From contig OY970271.1 of the NCBI GenBank assembly GCA_963715745.1, forward strand, positions 3,286,001 to 3,350,000: DNA of 64,000 nt, given 5' to 3'. The stretch comes from CAWGJF01 sp963715745 (GTDB lineage: Bacteria; Bacteroidota; Ignavibacteria; Ignavibacteriales; Ignavibacteriaceae). The notes under the pieces are model-generated. The model saw only the letters and a list, made by a program, of their open reading frames with translations, was not told where the DNA came from and did not search any database. Positions 7,983 through 17,305 of this stretch are shown here, piece after piece. Each line of letters starts with the position of its first letter. The first letter of the stretch is position 1. The translations under genes and the position numbers were made by a program.

Positions 7983-8013
7983 TTTAGTGGCATTTAACTT
8001 GAAAATAATTTAG
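7983..8013 (+). promoter_or_regulatory. Possible promoter of the lipoprotein at 8091
   Basis: TTTA (7983-7986) is followed after 19 bases by TAATTTAG (8006-8013), a two-mismatch fit to the TTTG/TAnnTTTG consensus. The leader would be about 70 bases, ending in a strong AGGGGG ribosome binding site. Confidence 0.3.
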
Positions 8014-8090
8014 ACGATGAGTTGAGAAAAAATCTTAGGTAAAATCAGCTCAATTTAATAATTCATTTATAATAACTAGGGGGTAAAAAA

Positions 8091-8792
8091 ATGAGATCCT
8101 TCACAGTCTTGATCGTTTTGTTCTTTGTAACCTTTGTTTTGTCTTCATGTTCTGATGTAAATCAGGATTACTCACCTGTTTCTCCGGAAGTAAATAAAAT
8201 TAATGTTTCGGAATATAATGGTGCTTTTCAGTATTTACAGACATTTGAAGAAATTCCTGTAGTATCTTTTAGTTCTCCTTCAGCGGGACAACAAGTAGAC
8301 GCAGGTTTAATTATTAATTGTCAGTCAAAATACTGGCCTTCAAATGTTCTAAGTGTATTTGTTGTTCTTGAACATTATAATATCTTCGATCCGGCATTTG
8401 ATGAACTTGTGGTAATAAACAATCCTGAATCAAATGTACTCAATATCCCAAATGCATCAGATAAAAATCTGAAAAATGTAAGAGTATATTATTTTGCAGA
8501 AGATATTGGAATTGTTCCTCAAGGATTACCGGATTATTCTTCATTGGAAAAGTTGCATATTGATTCCTGGAATACTTCCGGCAAATCAATTGTAGTGTAT
8601 ACTAATGACTGGAAAAGTACAATTAGTAATTGTTTTCTTGAATTACAAATGAAAGACAGAAATCTTTTAGTCTATATATCAAAACCTGATTACAAACAAT
8701 TTACAGTTCCTAAGTTTGGCGATAAGAGTGTAACAGATTTAAAATTATTTGGATTAGATCAGATAACATTATCAGTCTTTAATCAGCAATAG
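8091..8792 (+). CDS. Hypothetical lipoprotein
   Basis: This 233-residue protein has a signal peptide with lipobox LSSC (Cys20). The rest is a mostly beta-structured domain with no family motif I recognise; it contains an Ig-like segment (VVSFSSPSAGQQVDAG) like those of secreted proteins in this phylum. The ATG follows AGGGGG by 7 bases. It is monocistronic: a promoter-like pair lies upstream and a strong terminator 34 bases downstream. It is expected in the periplasm or outer membrane. Confidence 0.7.
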   Translation: MRSFTVLIVLFFVTFVLSSCSDVNQDYSPVSPEVNKINVSEYNGAFQYLQTFEEIPVVSFSSPSAGQQVDAGLIINCQSKYWPSNVLSVFVVLEHYNIFDPAFDELVVINNPESNVLNIPNASDKNLKNVRVYYFAEDIGIVPQGLPDYSSLEKLHIDSWNTSGKSIVVYTNDWKSTISNCFLELQMKDRNLLVYISKPDYKQFTVPKFGDKSVTDLKLFGLDQITLSVFNQQ

Positions 8793-8825
8793 AACTTCCT
8801 ATCTCGACTCAACCACAACCACCAT

Positions 8826-8856
8826 AAACCGGCTCGAAAGAGCCGGTTTATTTTTT
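8826..8856 (+). terminator. Rho-independent terminator
   Basis: A perfect 10-bp stem, AAACCGGCTC (8826-8835) and GAGCCGGTTT (8840-8849), around a GAAA tetraloop, is followed by ATTTTTT. It ends the lipoprotein transcript. Confidence 0.92.
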
Positions 8857-8957
8857 GCTTCAATTTAAATATTAAACAACATTTCAGGTTATTGAATATT
8901 TGGAAATTTTTATCTAATTCTAAACTGTAAATATTCAAACACTTCATATCCAATTGT

Positions 8958-10485
8958 GTGAAGAAGACTTTACTTTTCTGGATTTCTATAACTTGTTTAA
9001 TCTCACCCGAAATATTCGGTCAACAAAAAAACTTTATCATATCCGGCTTTATTAAAGATGCCGTAAGCGGTGAGTTTCTTGTTGGCGCAAATATTTTATT
9101 ATATATAGATACGATTGATGTTAAACTTCCACCTTTGACAGGTTGTTCTACAAACAGGTTTGGTTATTTTATAATTCCTTCTCTCGATTCAGGTAATTAT
9201 TTTCTTGTAGCCAGATTTATTGGTTACAGAACCTTTGTTACAGAAATAGACTTGTCGAAAGAAAAGCCAATTGAAAATTTTTCAATTGAACTTACACCTG
9301 AAGATATTCAGCTTGAAGAAGTGATTGTCAAAGGTGAAAAAAATGAAAAAACATTAACCAGCACTATAGATATTTCGCCTGAACTTCTTTCCAAGCTTCC
9401 AACCTTATCTGGCGAAATGGATTTATTTAAATCACTAGAATTATTGCCCGGAGTAAATAAAGCTTCAGAAATTTCAAGCGGACTTTATATAAGAGGCGGA
9501 TCGCCAGACCAGACCCTAACTTTAGTTGATGGAGTAATTGTTTACAATCCGGCTCATCTTGGAAACATTGCCAGCACTTTTAATTCAAATGCAATAAGCG
9601 ATATCAGGTTAATTAAAGGTGCATTTCCTGCTGAATACGGTGGACGACTTTCAAGTATATTGGATGTAAAATTAAAATCCGGTTCGAGGGAAAGAGAAAA
9701 AGGGAAAATTGGTTTAGGAACAATCAACTCATTTGCATTCTTTGAAGGTCCATTAAAAAACAATTCGACCTATATGGTTTCCGGAAGATATATGTACTAT
9801 GATGTTCTTCAAAAAAATTTCGATCAGGAATCTTCAATCCCGCGTTATAATTTTTTTGATGTTAACGCAAAATTAAATTTTGCAATTTCTGAGAAAAGCA
9901 TTATTTCAATAAGCGCACTTTTTAGTAAAGATCATGTTTACAGTCCACCAAAATCAAATGACACAGATTATGAAATTGAATGGAAAAATATAAATTTAAG
10001 TTTAAATTGGCTGCAGATTAATTCTAAATCTCTTCTACTAAATTCCATTTTTAGTTTTATCAATTATGATTTTTCATCAAAGATTGGTGTTAACCCGGAA
10101 ACTATTACCTCTTATACTTATTATTCAAATCCCGATCTTACAGATTTTTATTTCAGACAAAACGTTGAACACAAATGGCAACAAAATCAAAATTTAAAAC
10201 TTGGTTTTGATATTGCACTACACAATTACGATGTTGTTTATAGCGATATTTATTCGGACGCGTTAGAAAATGATCCTTATGCAGGAAAAGATTTAACAGC
10301 AATTGAGTCAGCTTTATATTTTCAAAATGAATCTGAATTTACCTCACAATTTAAAGCAAACTACGGAGGAAGATTTTATTATTTCGGCAGTAAAAAATAA
10401 GTCGCTTGTTGATGATCCTGATCTTTTCGAATACAGATTTTCCTCAGATATAATAAGAAATTTTCCTTACGTTACCGGAAATTAA
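8958..10485 (+). pseudogene. Truncated TonB-dependent receptor (carboxypeptidase-regulatory plus plug domain)
   Basis: The frame starts at GTG 8958 with a signal peptide, then a carboxypeptidase-like regulatory domain (about 25-115) and a TonB plug (about 130-240) with SSGLYIRGGSPDQTLTLVDG and EYGGRLSSILDVKLK. The first barrel strands follow, then TAA at 10398-10400 after only 480 residues; such receptors usually exceed 700. Dropping one A from the A6 run at 10392-10397 would continue the frame to a TAA at 10483-10485, still far too short. Most of the barrel is missing, so the gene is very likely non-functional. No ribosome binding site is obvious at the GTG. A terminator follows at 10487. 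Confidence 0.75.
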
Positions 10486-10486
10486 A

Positions 10487-10508
10487 AATGCCCGCAGATA
10501 CGGGCATT
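10487..10508 (-). terminator. Terminator of the ccm run
   Basis: An 8-bp stem, AATGCCCG/CGGGCATT, with a 6-base loop is followed on the minus strand by TTTTTAATTT. It lies 27 bases past the ccmF stop and separates it from the convergent receptor remnant. Confidence 0.8.
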
Positions 10509-10534
10509 AATTTGTTGTAAATATTTATTTCTTA

Positions 10535-12994
10535 TTAAGAAACAATCATCGATTCCTTCAATCTTCTTGCAACCGAAACAAAGAAACCGACAACCATCAC
10601 AACTACTCCAATCCAAACAAAACTAATGAATGGTTTAACGCTGGCTGCTACAGTTAAAACCTGCTTTGGATTAGCCGATAGCTGAGTATCATTTACAATT
10701 TTAGAAAATATCAATTCTGCGGTTTCATTTGATGGATCTATTTTTTTCACCTCTACTCTTAAATTAAGTTCTTTTATTTCAGCAGGGATATATTCAAACT
10801 GGTTTGATTCACGTTTTATAAGAGGTGTTATTTCATAATTTTTCCCATCTTTTGTTATCAACAGTTTTGTACCCATCTCAATATCTCCACCTGAAGTCAT
10901 CGCAGAAATATCCGGTTTCTTAAATTCAACATATTTAATATTTGCATTTTCAAATTTTGTCTCGAAACCTAATCCAACAGTAACTGTTTTACCTCCGGTT
11001 TCATTAGAATTTCCTTCATCATAACCAAGTGGAGAAACGTATAAATCCTGAGTTAACATTGTAAGAATTGCTGGTTCCCGCATAAGGCTATTATTGAATT
11101 CACTTATGTACATAACAGGTTTAACATTGTAGTTGCTCTTACCTTTTGTAATGTCAATATTAAAAGCATACTTTGTGTTATTCTCAATTGGATGATAACC
11201 AGTAAAAGTCAATTCATAATCAACAAGCGACTTATTTTTTACTGCCTCCGAGTTTAATCTAACTAAATCTCCATTTTGTTTTGTTAAATAAACAGTTTCA
11301 CCTTTAACTAAATCAATGTCAATCTCTCTGCTAAAAAATGCGGAACCAATCACACCAAGAATAAAAATTGCAATTCCAATGTGGGAAATATAAGCACCAA
11401 GCATTTTCATATTTCCTCTTACAATCTTAATTGCAATGTCAAGGTTAACAAATAATGAAAACGAAGCACTCAATGCTAAAAGAATTATAAGTAAATCCGA
11501 GACACCACCAAAAATGATTAATATCATAGTAAAGATTATTGAACCTGCCGCTGCGTATGTTGATTTCTTAATTACATCTTTTATATCTGAACTTTTCCAT
11601 TTAATTAACAAGCTTAATCCGTTAAGAAACATTATTATTATCGCAAGTGGCAGATGCATTTCATTATAAAAGAAAGTGTCTACCGCGTGTCCGAAAATCG
11701 GGGCAGAAGTTCCGACAAGTACGATTGTTGCACTGGCAATCAACACTATTGCTGCAGTAAAAAGAGCTAGTTCCCTGGCAAGAATATTTTCTTCATCAAC
11801 ACTGCTGTCACCTAAGTCCTTCCACCTGTAAGCTATCATTCCAAAACCTAAAACAATGAATGTCCCTATAAATAGTACTAAGAACAGATATACAACCATT
11901 CCGGGATCAACAAATGAGTGAACTGAAGCATCACCAAGTACACCGCTTCTTGTTAAAAATGTAGAATAGAGAACAAGCACGTAGGTAAGTATACATAAGA
12001 TCAAATTTGTTCTTGCATATTTTCCAGTACCACCTTTTGATTGACTTTTCCTTTGAACTAAAAGTGTGTGAACTGATGCAACTCCTACCAGCCAGGGAAT
12101 AAGTGAAGAATTTTCTACAGGATCCCAGGCCCAGTAACCTCCCCAACCAAGCATTTCATACGCCCAGTAACCTCCCATCATAATGCCCAGACCTAAAATT
12201 CCGGCGCCGGCAAGAACCCAAGGGAAAGATTGTTTTACCCAATCCCTGTAATCATTTTTCATCAAAGCAGCAATTGCAAATGAGAAAGGAACAGTAGCCA
12301 TTGAAAAACCGGTAAACAGCGTTGGTGGATGAATTTGCATCCAGAAGTTTAATAATTGGGGGTTCAATCCTTTTCCATCAATAACAAAGTTATTTACTGC
12401 AATTCCTGCTGTTGAAAGCATTTGATGAAGTTCAGGCCCTAATTTTATAAATCCCTGGTTTGTGCTTTGGTCAGTAAAGAAAAACTGCTGAATAAAAGAT
12501 AGGTTCATAAATTGAGGATTTACTGAACTTACACTAAGGAAAACCGGTGTTGTCCAGATATATTCAAATGGATTTTTAAACCACGGTGAAACCATCACCA
12601 GCAGAAAAGTTGTTGCAAGAGTAAACACAGCCATTACCCTTGGTTCAAGATCTCCACGCTTGGATGTATAAGATTGTAAAATAATTCCAACTATGGATGT
12701 GAGAAGTAACCAGAGCATAAAACTTCCTTCTTGTCCGCCCCAGAAAGAAGCAATAAGAAATCCCGGTTTAAGTGAGTTGTTACTATAACTGTAAACGTAG
12801 TGATATTGATATTGATGAGTTATAATTGCCTGCCATAACAATGCAGAAGCAGCTATAACTAAAATTGCCATCCCATGATATGAAATCCTGCCAAAGTTAA
12901 GTGTATTTTTATAACCCCTGTAGCTAAGGAAGTACATTATCATCGAAATCAGACTGAATGCTAAAGCTACCGAAAGAACAATACTGCCAATCAT
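10535..12994 (-). CDS. ccmF: Cytochrome c maturation protein CcmF (haem lyase subunit)
   Basis: This 819-residue polytopic membrane protein carries the haem-handling WWD motif WGGYWAWDPVENSSLIPW (about residues 285-302) and adjacent conserved histidines, as in CcmF/NrfE, which ligate haem from CcmE to apocytochromes. It is longer than proteobacterial CcmF (about 650) because of an extended periplasmic region before the last transmembrane segment (about 790-810), usual in this phylum. It is the last gene of ccmABCDEF; the ATG follows GAGGA closely. No ccmG or ccmH is adjacent. Confidence 0.95.
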   Translation of the reverse strand: MIGSIVLSVALAFSLISMIMYFLSYRGYKNTLNFGRISYHGMAILVIAASALLWQAIITHQYQYHYVYSYSNNSLKPGFLIASFWGGQEGSFMLWLLLTSIVGIILQSYTSKRGDLEPRVMAVFTLATTFLLVMVSPWFKNPFEYIWTTPVFLSVSSVNPQFMNLSFIQQFFFTDQSTNQGFIKLGPELHQMLSTAGIAVNNFVIDGKGLNPQLLNFWMQIHPPTLFTGFSMATVPFSFAIAALMKNDYRDWVKQSFPWVLAGAGILGLGIMMGGYWAYEMLGWGGYWAWDPVENSSLIPWLVGVASVHTLLVQRKSQSKGGTGKYARTNLILCILTYVLVLYSTFLTRSGVLGDASVHSFVDPGMVVYLFLVLFIGTFIVLGFGMIAYRWKDLGDSSVDEENILARELALFTAAIVLIASATIVLVGTSAPIFGHAVDTFFYNEMHLPLAIIIMFLNGLSLLIKWKSSDIKDVIKKSTYAAAGSIIFTMILIIFGGVSDLLIILLALSASFSLFVNLDIAIKIVRGNMKMLGAYISHIGIAIFILGVIGSAFFSREIDIDLVKGETVYLTKQNGDLVRLNSEAVKNKSLVDYELTFTGYHPIENNTKYAFNIDITKGKSNYNVKPVMYISEFNNSLMREPAILTMLTQDLYVSPLGYDEGNSNETGGKTVTVGLGFETKFENANIKYVEFKKPDISAMTSGGDIEMGTKLLITKDGKNYEITPLIKRESNQFEYIPAEIKELNLRVEVKKIDPSNETAELIFSKIVNDTQLSANPKQVLTVAASVKPFISFVWIGVVVMVVGFFVSVARRLKESMIVS

Positions 12995-13028
12995 TATTTC
13001 CTCATTTAATCTTTACTTATTAAAATAT

Positions 13029-13418
13029 TTACAGGCTTGAAGATGTTACGTCTTTTTCCTGGTATTTACTTGGACATTTAGTAAGAATATCTTTCGCATG
13101 GAAATATCCATTCTGATATTTACCTGTAACAACAACACTTGTCGCAGTTTCAAAATTATTAGGTATTGTTCCATCGTAAATCACTTTCATTTCCGTACCA
13201 TGAACATCGACCATATAAAATGAAAAGGTTTTTTCCTGCCTGTTGACCTGGTAATTTTTTTCTTTAACCCAGTTACCTGTTGCTTTACAGGTTTTATCTG
13301 TATTCATTACCTGAGTGAAATCATCAGCATACTGAATATTACTCTGAGTGAACAAGTAACCCATAATACCAATGAATACGACTATTATTATGCCACCGAA
13401 TACATATTTATTTTTCAT
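13029..13418 (-). CDS. ccmE: CcmE haem chaperone, CxxxY variant
   Basis: The start at ATG 13418 (129 residues) is chosen because AAAGGAG lies 6 bases upstream; an in-frame start at 13466 would overlap ccmD in another frame. It has one N-terminal transmembrane anchor (7-24) and a periplasmic OB-fold domain. The usual haem-binding motif HxxNY is replaced by CPSKY: Cys115 stands where the haem-binding His normally is, with Tyr119 kept. This matches the Cys-type CcmE described for the 'System I*' variants of Desulfovibrio and archaea, which also lack CcmH and CcmG. It overlaps ccmD by 11 bases. Confidence 0.92.
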   Translation of the reverse strand: MKNKYVFGGIIIVVFIGIMGYLFTQSNIQYADDFTQVMNTDKTCKATGNWVKEKNYQVNRQEKTFSFYMVDVHGTEMKVIYDGTIPNNFETATSVVVTGKYQNGYFHAKDILTKCPSKYQEKDVTSSSL

Positions 13419-13566
13419 TTTTAGCTCCTTTAAATTCTTTTTCAACATTTTTAATTCTTTTATCAAGCGATAACATATATAAAAATATTCCTGTCCAGAC
13501 GATCAGGACTATTATCATTACTATGTAAATTGCGTTATCCTGAAGAAACTGATAAAATCCGCCCAA
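13408..13566 (-). CDS. ccmD: CcmD-like small membrane protein
   Basis: A 52-residue protein is encoded between ccmC and ccmE from a TTG start at 13566, with GAGG 6 bases upstream and its first base two positions beyond the ccmC stop. Its sequence has an N-terminal aromatic stretch (GGFYQFLQDNA), one transmembrane helix (YIVMIIVLIVWTGIFLYM) and a basic, charged tail (LDKRIKNVEKEFKG), which is the CcmD plan. It ends inside the first codons of ccmE. CcmD tethers CcmE to the CcmABC haem-release complex. It is easily overlooked because of size and start codon. Confidence 0.88.
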   Translation of the reverse strand: MGGFYQFLQDNAIYIVMIIVLIVWTGIFLYMLSLDKRIKNVEKEFKGAKNEK

Positions 13567-13567
13567 G

Positions 13568-14329
13568 TTATCCTCGTATTATTTGTTTATTAAGTTTATC
13601 TCTGAGAATAATTGATTTATAACCAACCCTCCACATCCAGAAGTATAAAATTGTAAATCCGATTAACGATAAAAAGAAAATCAATTGCATACTTGAATTC
13701 ATTTTAAAATCCACAACCGGACCTGCATTTGTGTCATCAGCAGAACCGGGATGAAGACCTTTCATAATTCTTGGCATTATGAAAATAAAAAATGGAACTG
13801 TTACAAAAGCAATTAAAGAATAAACGGCAGAAAGTGTTGCTCTTTTTTCTTCCGATTCAATTGATGATCGTAATGCAAACAATGCTCCATAAATTAAAAG
13901 CAAAGCAAAAATGCTTGTCTGTCTCGGATCCCAGCTCCAGTATGAACCCCATGCAAACTTTGCCCAAACTGCGCCCGTCACAGTTGCAAGAATGCAGAAT
14001 ATCATTCCCAGTTGTGCAGAAGCATAAGCTTTAGCATCGTCATCAAGATTCTTCTTTCTTAAGTACATAAAACTGAAAAAAGAGGACATTAAAAATGCAA
14101 TAACTGTAAGCCACGCAGTAGGAACATGAAAGAAAATTATCTTTGCATTTTCTTCCAAACCAGGAATATTCGGGAACTGATACCAGCTTGTTGGTTTCTC
14201 AACTATGGGAAATGCGATTCCGGCGATGGAGACAAAAACAAGCAATAAATACAAAATTATTTTCCAGCTTAAAGATTTAATTTTAACACCTTTCGTTAAA
14301 AATTGTTTAATCTTTCCAGATAAAATCAA
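13568..14329 (-). CDS. ccmC: CcmC haem-handling protein
   Basis: This protein has six transmembrane segments and the WWD signature WGSYWSWDPRQTS (about 127-139), which presents haem to CcmE. Conserved histidines flank it (FFHVPTAW and the later LHPGS). The only canonical start options are TTG 14329, inside ccmB, or a TTG well into the first helix. The natural-looking N-terminus (KSLSWKIILYLLLVFV) begins at ATT 14281, which has AAAGG 7 bases upstream and lies 25 bases after the ccmB stop. The real start is therefore uncertain. It is followed after 1 base by ccmD. Confidence 0.93.
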   Translation of the reverse strand: MILSGKIKQFLTKGVKIKSLSWKIILYLLLVFVSIAGIAFPIVEKPTSWYQFPNIPGLEENAKIIFFHVPTAWLTVIAFLMSSFFSFMYLRKKNLDDDAKAYASAQLGMIFCILATVTGAVWAKFAWGSYWSWDPRQTSIFALLLIYGALFALRSSIESEEKRATLSAVYSLIAFVTVPFFIFIMPRIMKGLHPGSADDTNAGPVVDFKMNSSMQLIFFLSLIGFTILYFWMWRVGYKSIILRDKLNKQIIRG

Positions 14330-14975
14330 ACAGCATATAGGATGCAGTAGTTATGATTACGTCGTATCCAACAACAATTGCCAATTCAAATTTAGCTGTT
14401 TCAAAGCTTGTGCCATCAAAGGCAAACAAAGTTAATTGAACAGAAGTAAGAATCAAAGGCAATAATATCGGAAAGGAAAGTACCGGATAAAGTGTTCCTT
14501 TTGCTCCGGCTTTTGAAATAATTGCTGCAATTATAGTTGAAGCAACTGCGAGACCAATATTTCCAAGTACAAAAGTGGCTAAAAACAAACTAAAATTTTT
14601 AAGAATAAAACCTTCAAATAATGCAGAATACAAAAGTGCAATTACAGTATTCATGCAAAAAACAAGTATAAGATTAAAAAGTAGTTTTCCTGTGAAAACG
14701 ACTGTGGGTGAAGCAATTAATTGAAGAGTTAAAGCAGTTCCCCGCTCTTCTTCAGAAACGAATGCCCTTGAAAGTCCGGACATTGCAGTAAAAAAAATTA
14801 CCACCCAGAAAAGTCCGCCCGTAAGACTCTCATTTATTTTTTCATTCCCAATGGAAAAAAGTATAACGCTGATCGCAACTATAATAAACATCGCAAGTGA
14901 GTTAATTGCATAGCGCGTTCTCAATTCCGAACTAAAATCTTTTTTAAATAGTGAATATGCTTTTGTTAACATCAA
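14307..14975 (-). CDS. ccmB: CcmB haem exporter membrane subunit
   Basis: This 222-residue protein has six predicted transmembrane segments and the CcmB pattern FVSEEERGTALTLQL in its first loop. It pairs with the ATPase CcmA. The TTG at 14975 is followed directly by ATG 14972, which overlaps the ccmA stop (TGATG); the ATG is the likelier start. Gene order and overlap support a ccmAB unit that powers release of holo-CcmE. Confidence 0.92.
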   Translation of the reverse strand: MMLTKAYSLFKKDFSSELRTRYAINSLAMFIIVAISVILFSIGNEKINESLTGGLFWVVIFFTAMSGLSRAFVSEEERGTALTLQLIASPTVVFTGKLLFNLILVFCMNTVIALLYSALFEGFILKNFSLFLATFVLGNIGLAVASTIIAAIISKAGAKGTLYPVLSFPILLPLILTSVQLTLFAFDGTSFETAKFELAIVVGYDVIITTASYMLFDFIWKD

Positions 14976-15616
14976 GACTTATACTTTTCAAGATATAGAA
15001 TTTCATTACAGTAGCTCAAATCTGTTTTTTCATTCGATGCCAGAACAACAACAGAATTTTTACTTTCATTTTTTACAATTGAGTAAACCGTTTCTTTTCC
15101 TTCGTCATCAAGATTTGAAGTCGGCTCATCAAAAATTATAAGTTCAGGAGAATGCATCAGCGCAAATACAAATTTTAGTCTTTGTTTCATTCCTGAAGAA
15201 TAAGTTTTTACAAGGTCATCTTTCCTATGAAGAATTTTAAGCTTATCAAGGAGTTCAGAAATTTTATTTTCATTAAATTCTATCGAACGGATTTTAGCAA
15301 AGATATTTAGATTTTCCCAGGCTGAGAATTCTTCATAGAGAATTAAATATGGAGACACAAAACCGATATGGTTGTGAAGTTTTTCAGAAATAATTTCTTC
15401 GTTGTTCAGCATATGAATTATCTTTCCCTCAGAAGCCGAAATCAATCCCGCAATTATTTTGACTATAGTTGATTTCCCTGAACCGTTCGGACCGGAAACT
15501 CCATAAACACCGTTTTCGGACCAGTTAAAATCTATATCTTTAAAAATTAACCTTCTTCCGAAAAATTTTGATAAGGATTTCGCCTGAAGTGAAAAATTAT
15601 TCATTAAATATTGCAA
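14972..15616 (-). CDS. ccmA: CcmA ABC ATPase of the haem maturation complex
   Basis: This 214-residue ABC ATPase has Walker A GPNGSGKST (about 40-48), signature YSSGMKQRLKF (about 139-149) and Walker B LIIFDEPTSNLD (about 160-171). It is in the size range of CcmA and is directly followed by ccmB. The start is either TTG 15616 or ATG 15604; both overlap the upstream metalloprotease stop at 15597, and AAAGGAAAG lies just before the TTG. Confidence 0.92.
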   Translation of the reverse strand: MQYLMNNFSLQAKSLSKFFGRRLIFKDIDFNWSENGVYGVSGPNGSGKSTIVKIIAGLISASEGKIIHMLNNEEIISEKLHNHIGFVSPYLILYEEFSAWENLNIFAKIRSIEFNENKISELLDKLKILHRKDDLVKTYSSGMKQRLKFVFALMHSPELIIFDEPTSNLDDEGKETVYSIVKNESKNSVVVLASNEKTDLSYCNEILYLEKYKS

Positions 15617-17252
15617 TCTTTCCTTTTATTAAGTCATTCCCCTTTTTGATTGCATAGATATAAACACCAGTCGGAAGTTTTTCATTTTTGTCATTTAAAG
15701 CATCCCAGCCAATGCCCTTTTTACCTCCGGGTAAAAGTGAAATTATGGCTTTGCCGCTTCTGACTAAAAACATTCCGGTTGAATAAATATTTACATCCAC
15801 TGTTTCACCCGCCTGAAAATCAACAGGGAAAAAAATATAAGATCCGGTTAAATATGTTTTTGAATAGTAGAAAGGATTTGGATACGCATAGCTTATATTT
15901 TCAGATGGAGATATGATTGTGGTGTCTTCTCTTAAAATTAAACCATTAAGTATTTCAGAAACTGACCAGTAAGTACTTTGGTCAACTTCAAAATCAGAAG
16001 AATAACTACTGTTTAATTCTCTTGAACCTATTGTACCTGAATTATAAAGCGTATAAGTAAAAGGCATAGTTGTAGTTGTATTTTGCAAACTTGTAACTGC
16101 ATCGCCATTGCTTATAATTGAATAAAGGGTGTCACCTTCTGAAGAATTTATAAATCGCAAAAAATTATTAGCAATTGTGCCGGAGTTTATTGTTACAGGA
16201 ACAGAAGGAGGAACAAAGGCTGAATTAGTTACAGATACTACAGGATATAATGCAGCATCATCGAAAAATACACCGGGAATACTCCTGTAACTTGTATAAA
16301 ATGTCCAAATACCAAATTGATTCATAGCTCTTGGGAATGATGATCCATTTGAAATTAAAGAATTGCTAATGCAGGTTATTGCTCTCAATGTCGGCATCAT
16401 TTCCCACTGTTGTTTAATTATACCAAAGCCAAATCTTTCTTTTAAAAATTTATTCCATATTGCATAATCATAACCGTTATGCAATGGCATTGGTCTGTCA
16501 GGAAAAGAAAATAAAGAGCCTAAATATGCCACATAATCATTAACGTCACCATAAACAAAATCTTCCATTGCTGTTGAAGTAAGCTCATAAAAATATGTAT
16601 CGCCGCCACTATTTGGTGCCCCAATTCTTAAAATATAATTTCCACCTTGAATTGCATGGTGAAATTCATGTGCCATGGTAACAAGTAATCCATTAACACC
16701 TGCCGAATAATATCCGACATAAGCATTATCCACTTCCATATAAGAAGTGAATCTGTTGGTTCCTGAACCTATTTCATCTTCAAAATATGTAGCGCCGTAA
16801 AGTCCGCCACCCTGGTAAGTTATATATATATCATAAAGATCATCACCGCCATTACCATTGTCCGGTGGAGCAAACGGAAAATCAAGATATTCAACTTCAA
16901 ACCTGTAAACTGAGTCGATTGATTCAGCCGCCAGTAAAGCGTTCTCTAAAGGCGAAAGCTGAGAAACATAATGTGGTACATTGGCTCCAGTAGTATTAAA
17001 ATGAATTCTGAATTTTCCGGAAGAAGAAACTATGCTTGTATCCAGAACAGGTCTTTGTAAAAGTGATTTTAAAACTTTCTGTCGTGTTTCAGTAAATGAT
17101 GAGAAATTAAATTTAATAATGTTTACTAATTCCATCCCGCATTTTTTGTCACCCGGCTTTAAATCCTTTGGTCTTTCATTCACACTCAATAACTCCGGTG
17201 CGCGTAAAGAAAGAAATTTAATATACAATGAATCAAGTTGGTTCGCAGACAA
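15597..17252 (-). CDS. MXAN_6640-type putative metalloprotease with C-terminal sorting-like domain
   Basis: The zinc motif HEFHHAIQ (from residue 195, counting from TTG 17252) and the flanking YVGYYSAGVNGLLVTMAHE fit the MXAN_6640 family of secreted putative metalloproteases. The C-terminus (YAYPNPF..., then PTGVYIYAIKKGN) is a FlgD-like/T9SS sorting domain, so export is expected. The only canonical start, TTG 17252, falls just after a signal-peptide cleavage site: upstream, in frame, lies an ideal signal peptide (NFNFLTFIISFITAFGF then LFAQS) whose first codons are ATC ATC (17333, 17330) behind GAAGGG. The true start is probably one of those. It sits directly before ccmA. Confidence 0.8.
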   Translation of the reverse strand: MSANQLDSLYIKFLSLRAPELLSVNERPKDLKPGDKKCGMELVNIIKFNFSSFTETRQKVLKSLLQRPVLDTSIVSSSGKFRIHFNTTGANVPHYVSQLSPLENALLAAESIDSVYRFEVEYLDFPFAPPDNGNGGDDLYDIYITYQGGGLYGATYFEDEIGSGTNRFTSYMEVDNAYVGYYSAGVNGLLVTMAHEFHHAIQGGNYILRIGAPNSGGDTYFYELTSTAMEDFVYGDVNDYVAYLGSLFSFPDRPMPLHNGYDYAIWNKFLKERFGFGIIKQQWEMMPTLRAITCISNSLISNGSSFPRAMNQFGIWTFYTSYRSIPGVFFDDAALYPVVSVTNSAFVPPSVPVTINSGTIANNFLRFINSSEGDTLYSIISNGDAVTSLQNTTTTMPFTYTLYNSGTIGSRELNSSYSSDFEVDQSTYWSVSEILNGLILREDTTIISPSENISYAYPNPFYYSKTYLTGSYIFFPVDFQAGETVDVNIYSTGMFLVRSGKAIISLLPGGKKGIGWDALNDKNEKLPTGVYIYAIKKGNDLIKGKIAIFNE

Positions 17253-17305
17253 GCTCTGTGCAAATAAATTAAAGCCAAATGCAGTTATAAAAGAAATTAT
17301 AAAAG

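Noticed and set aside
10303..10485. Separate 60-residue gene at the end of the TonB receptor
   Set aside because: The frame lies over the receptor gene and its downstream tail joins the receptor by one base; it has no ribosome binding site or family signature.
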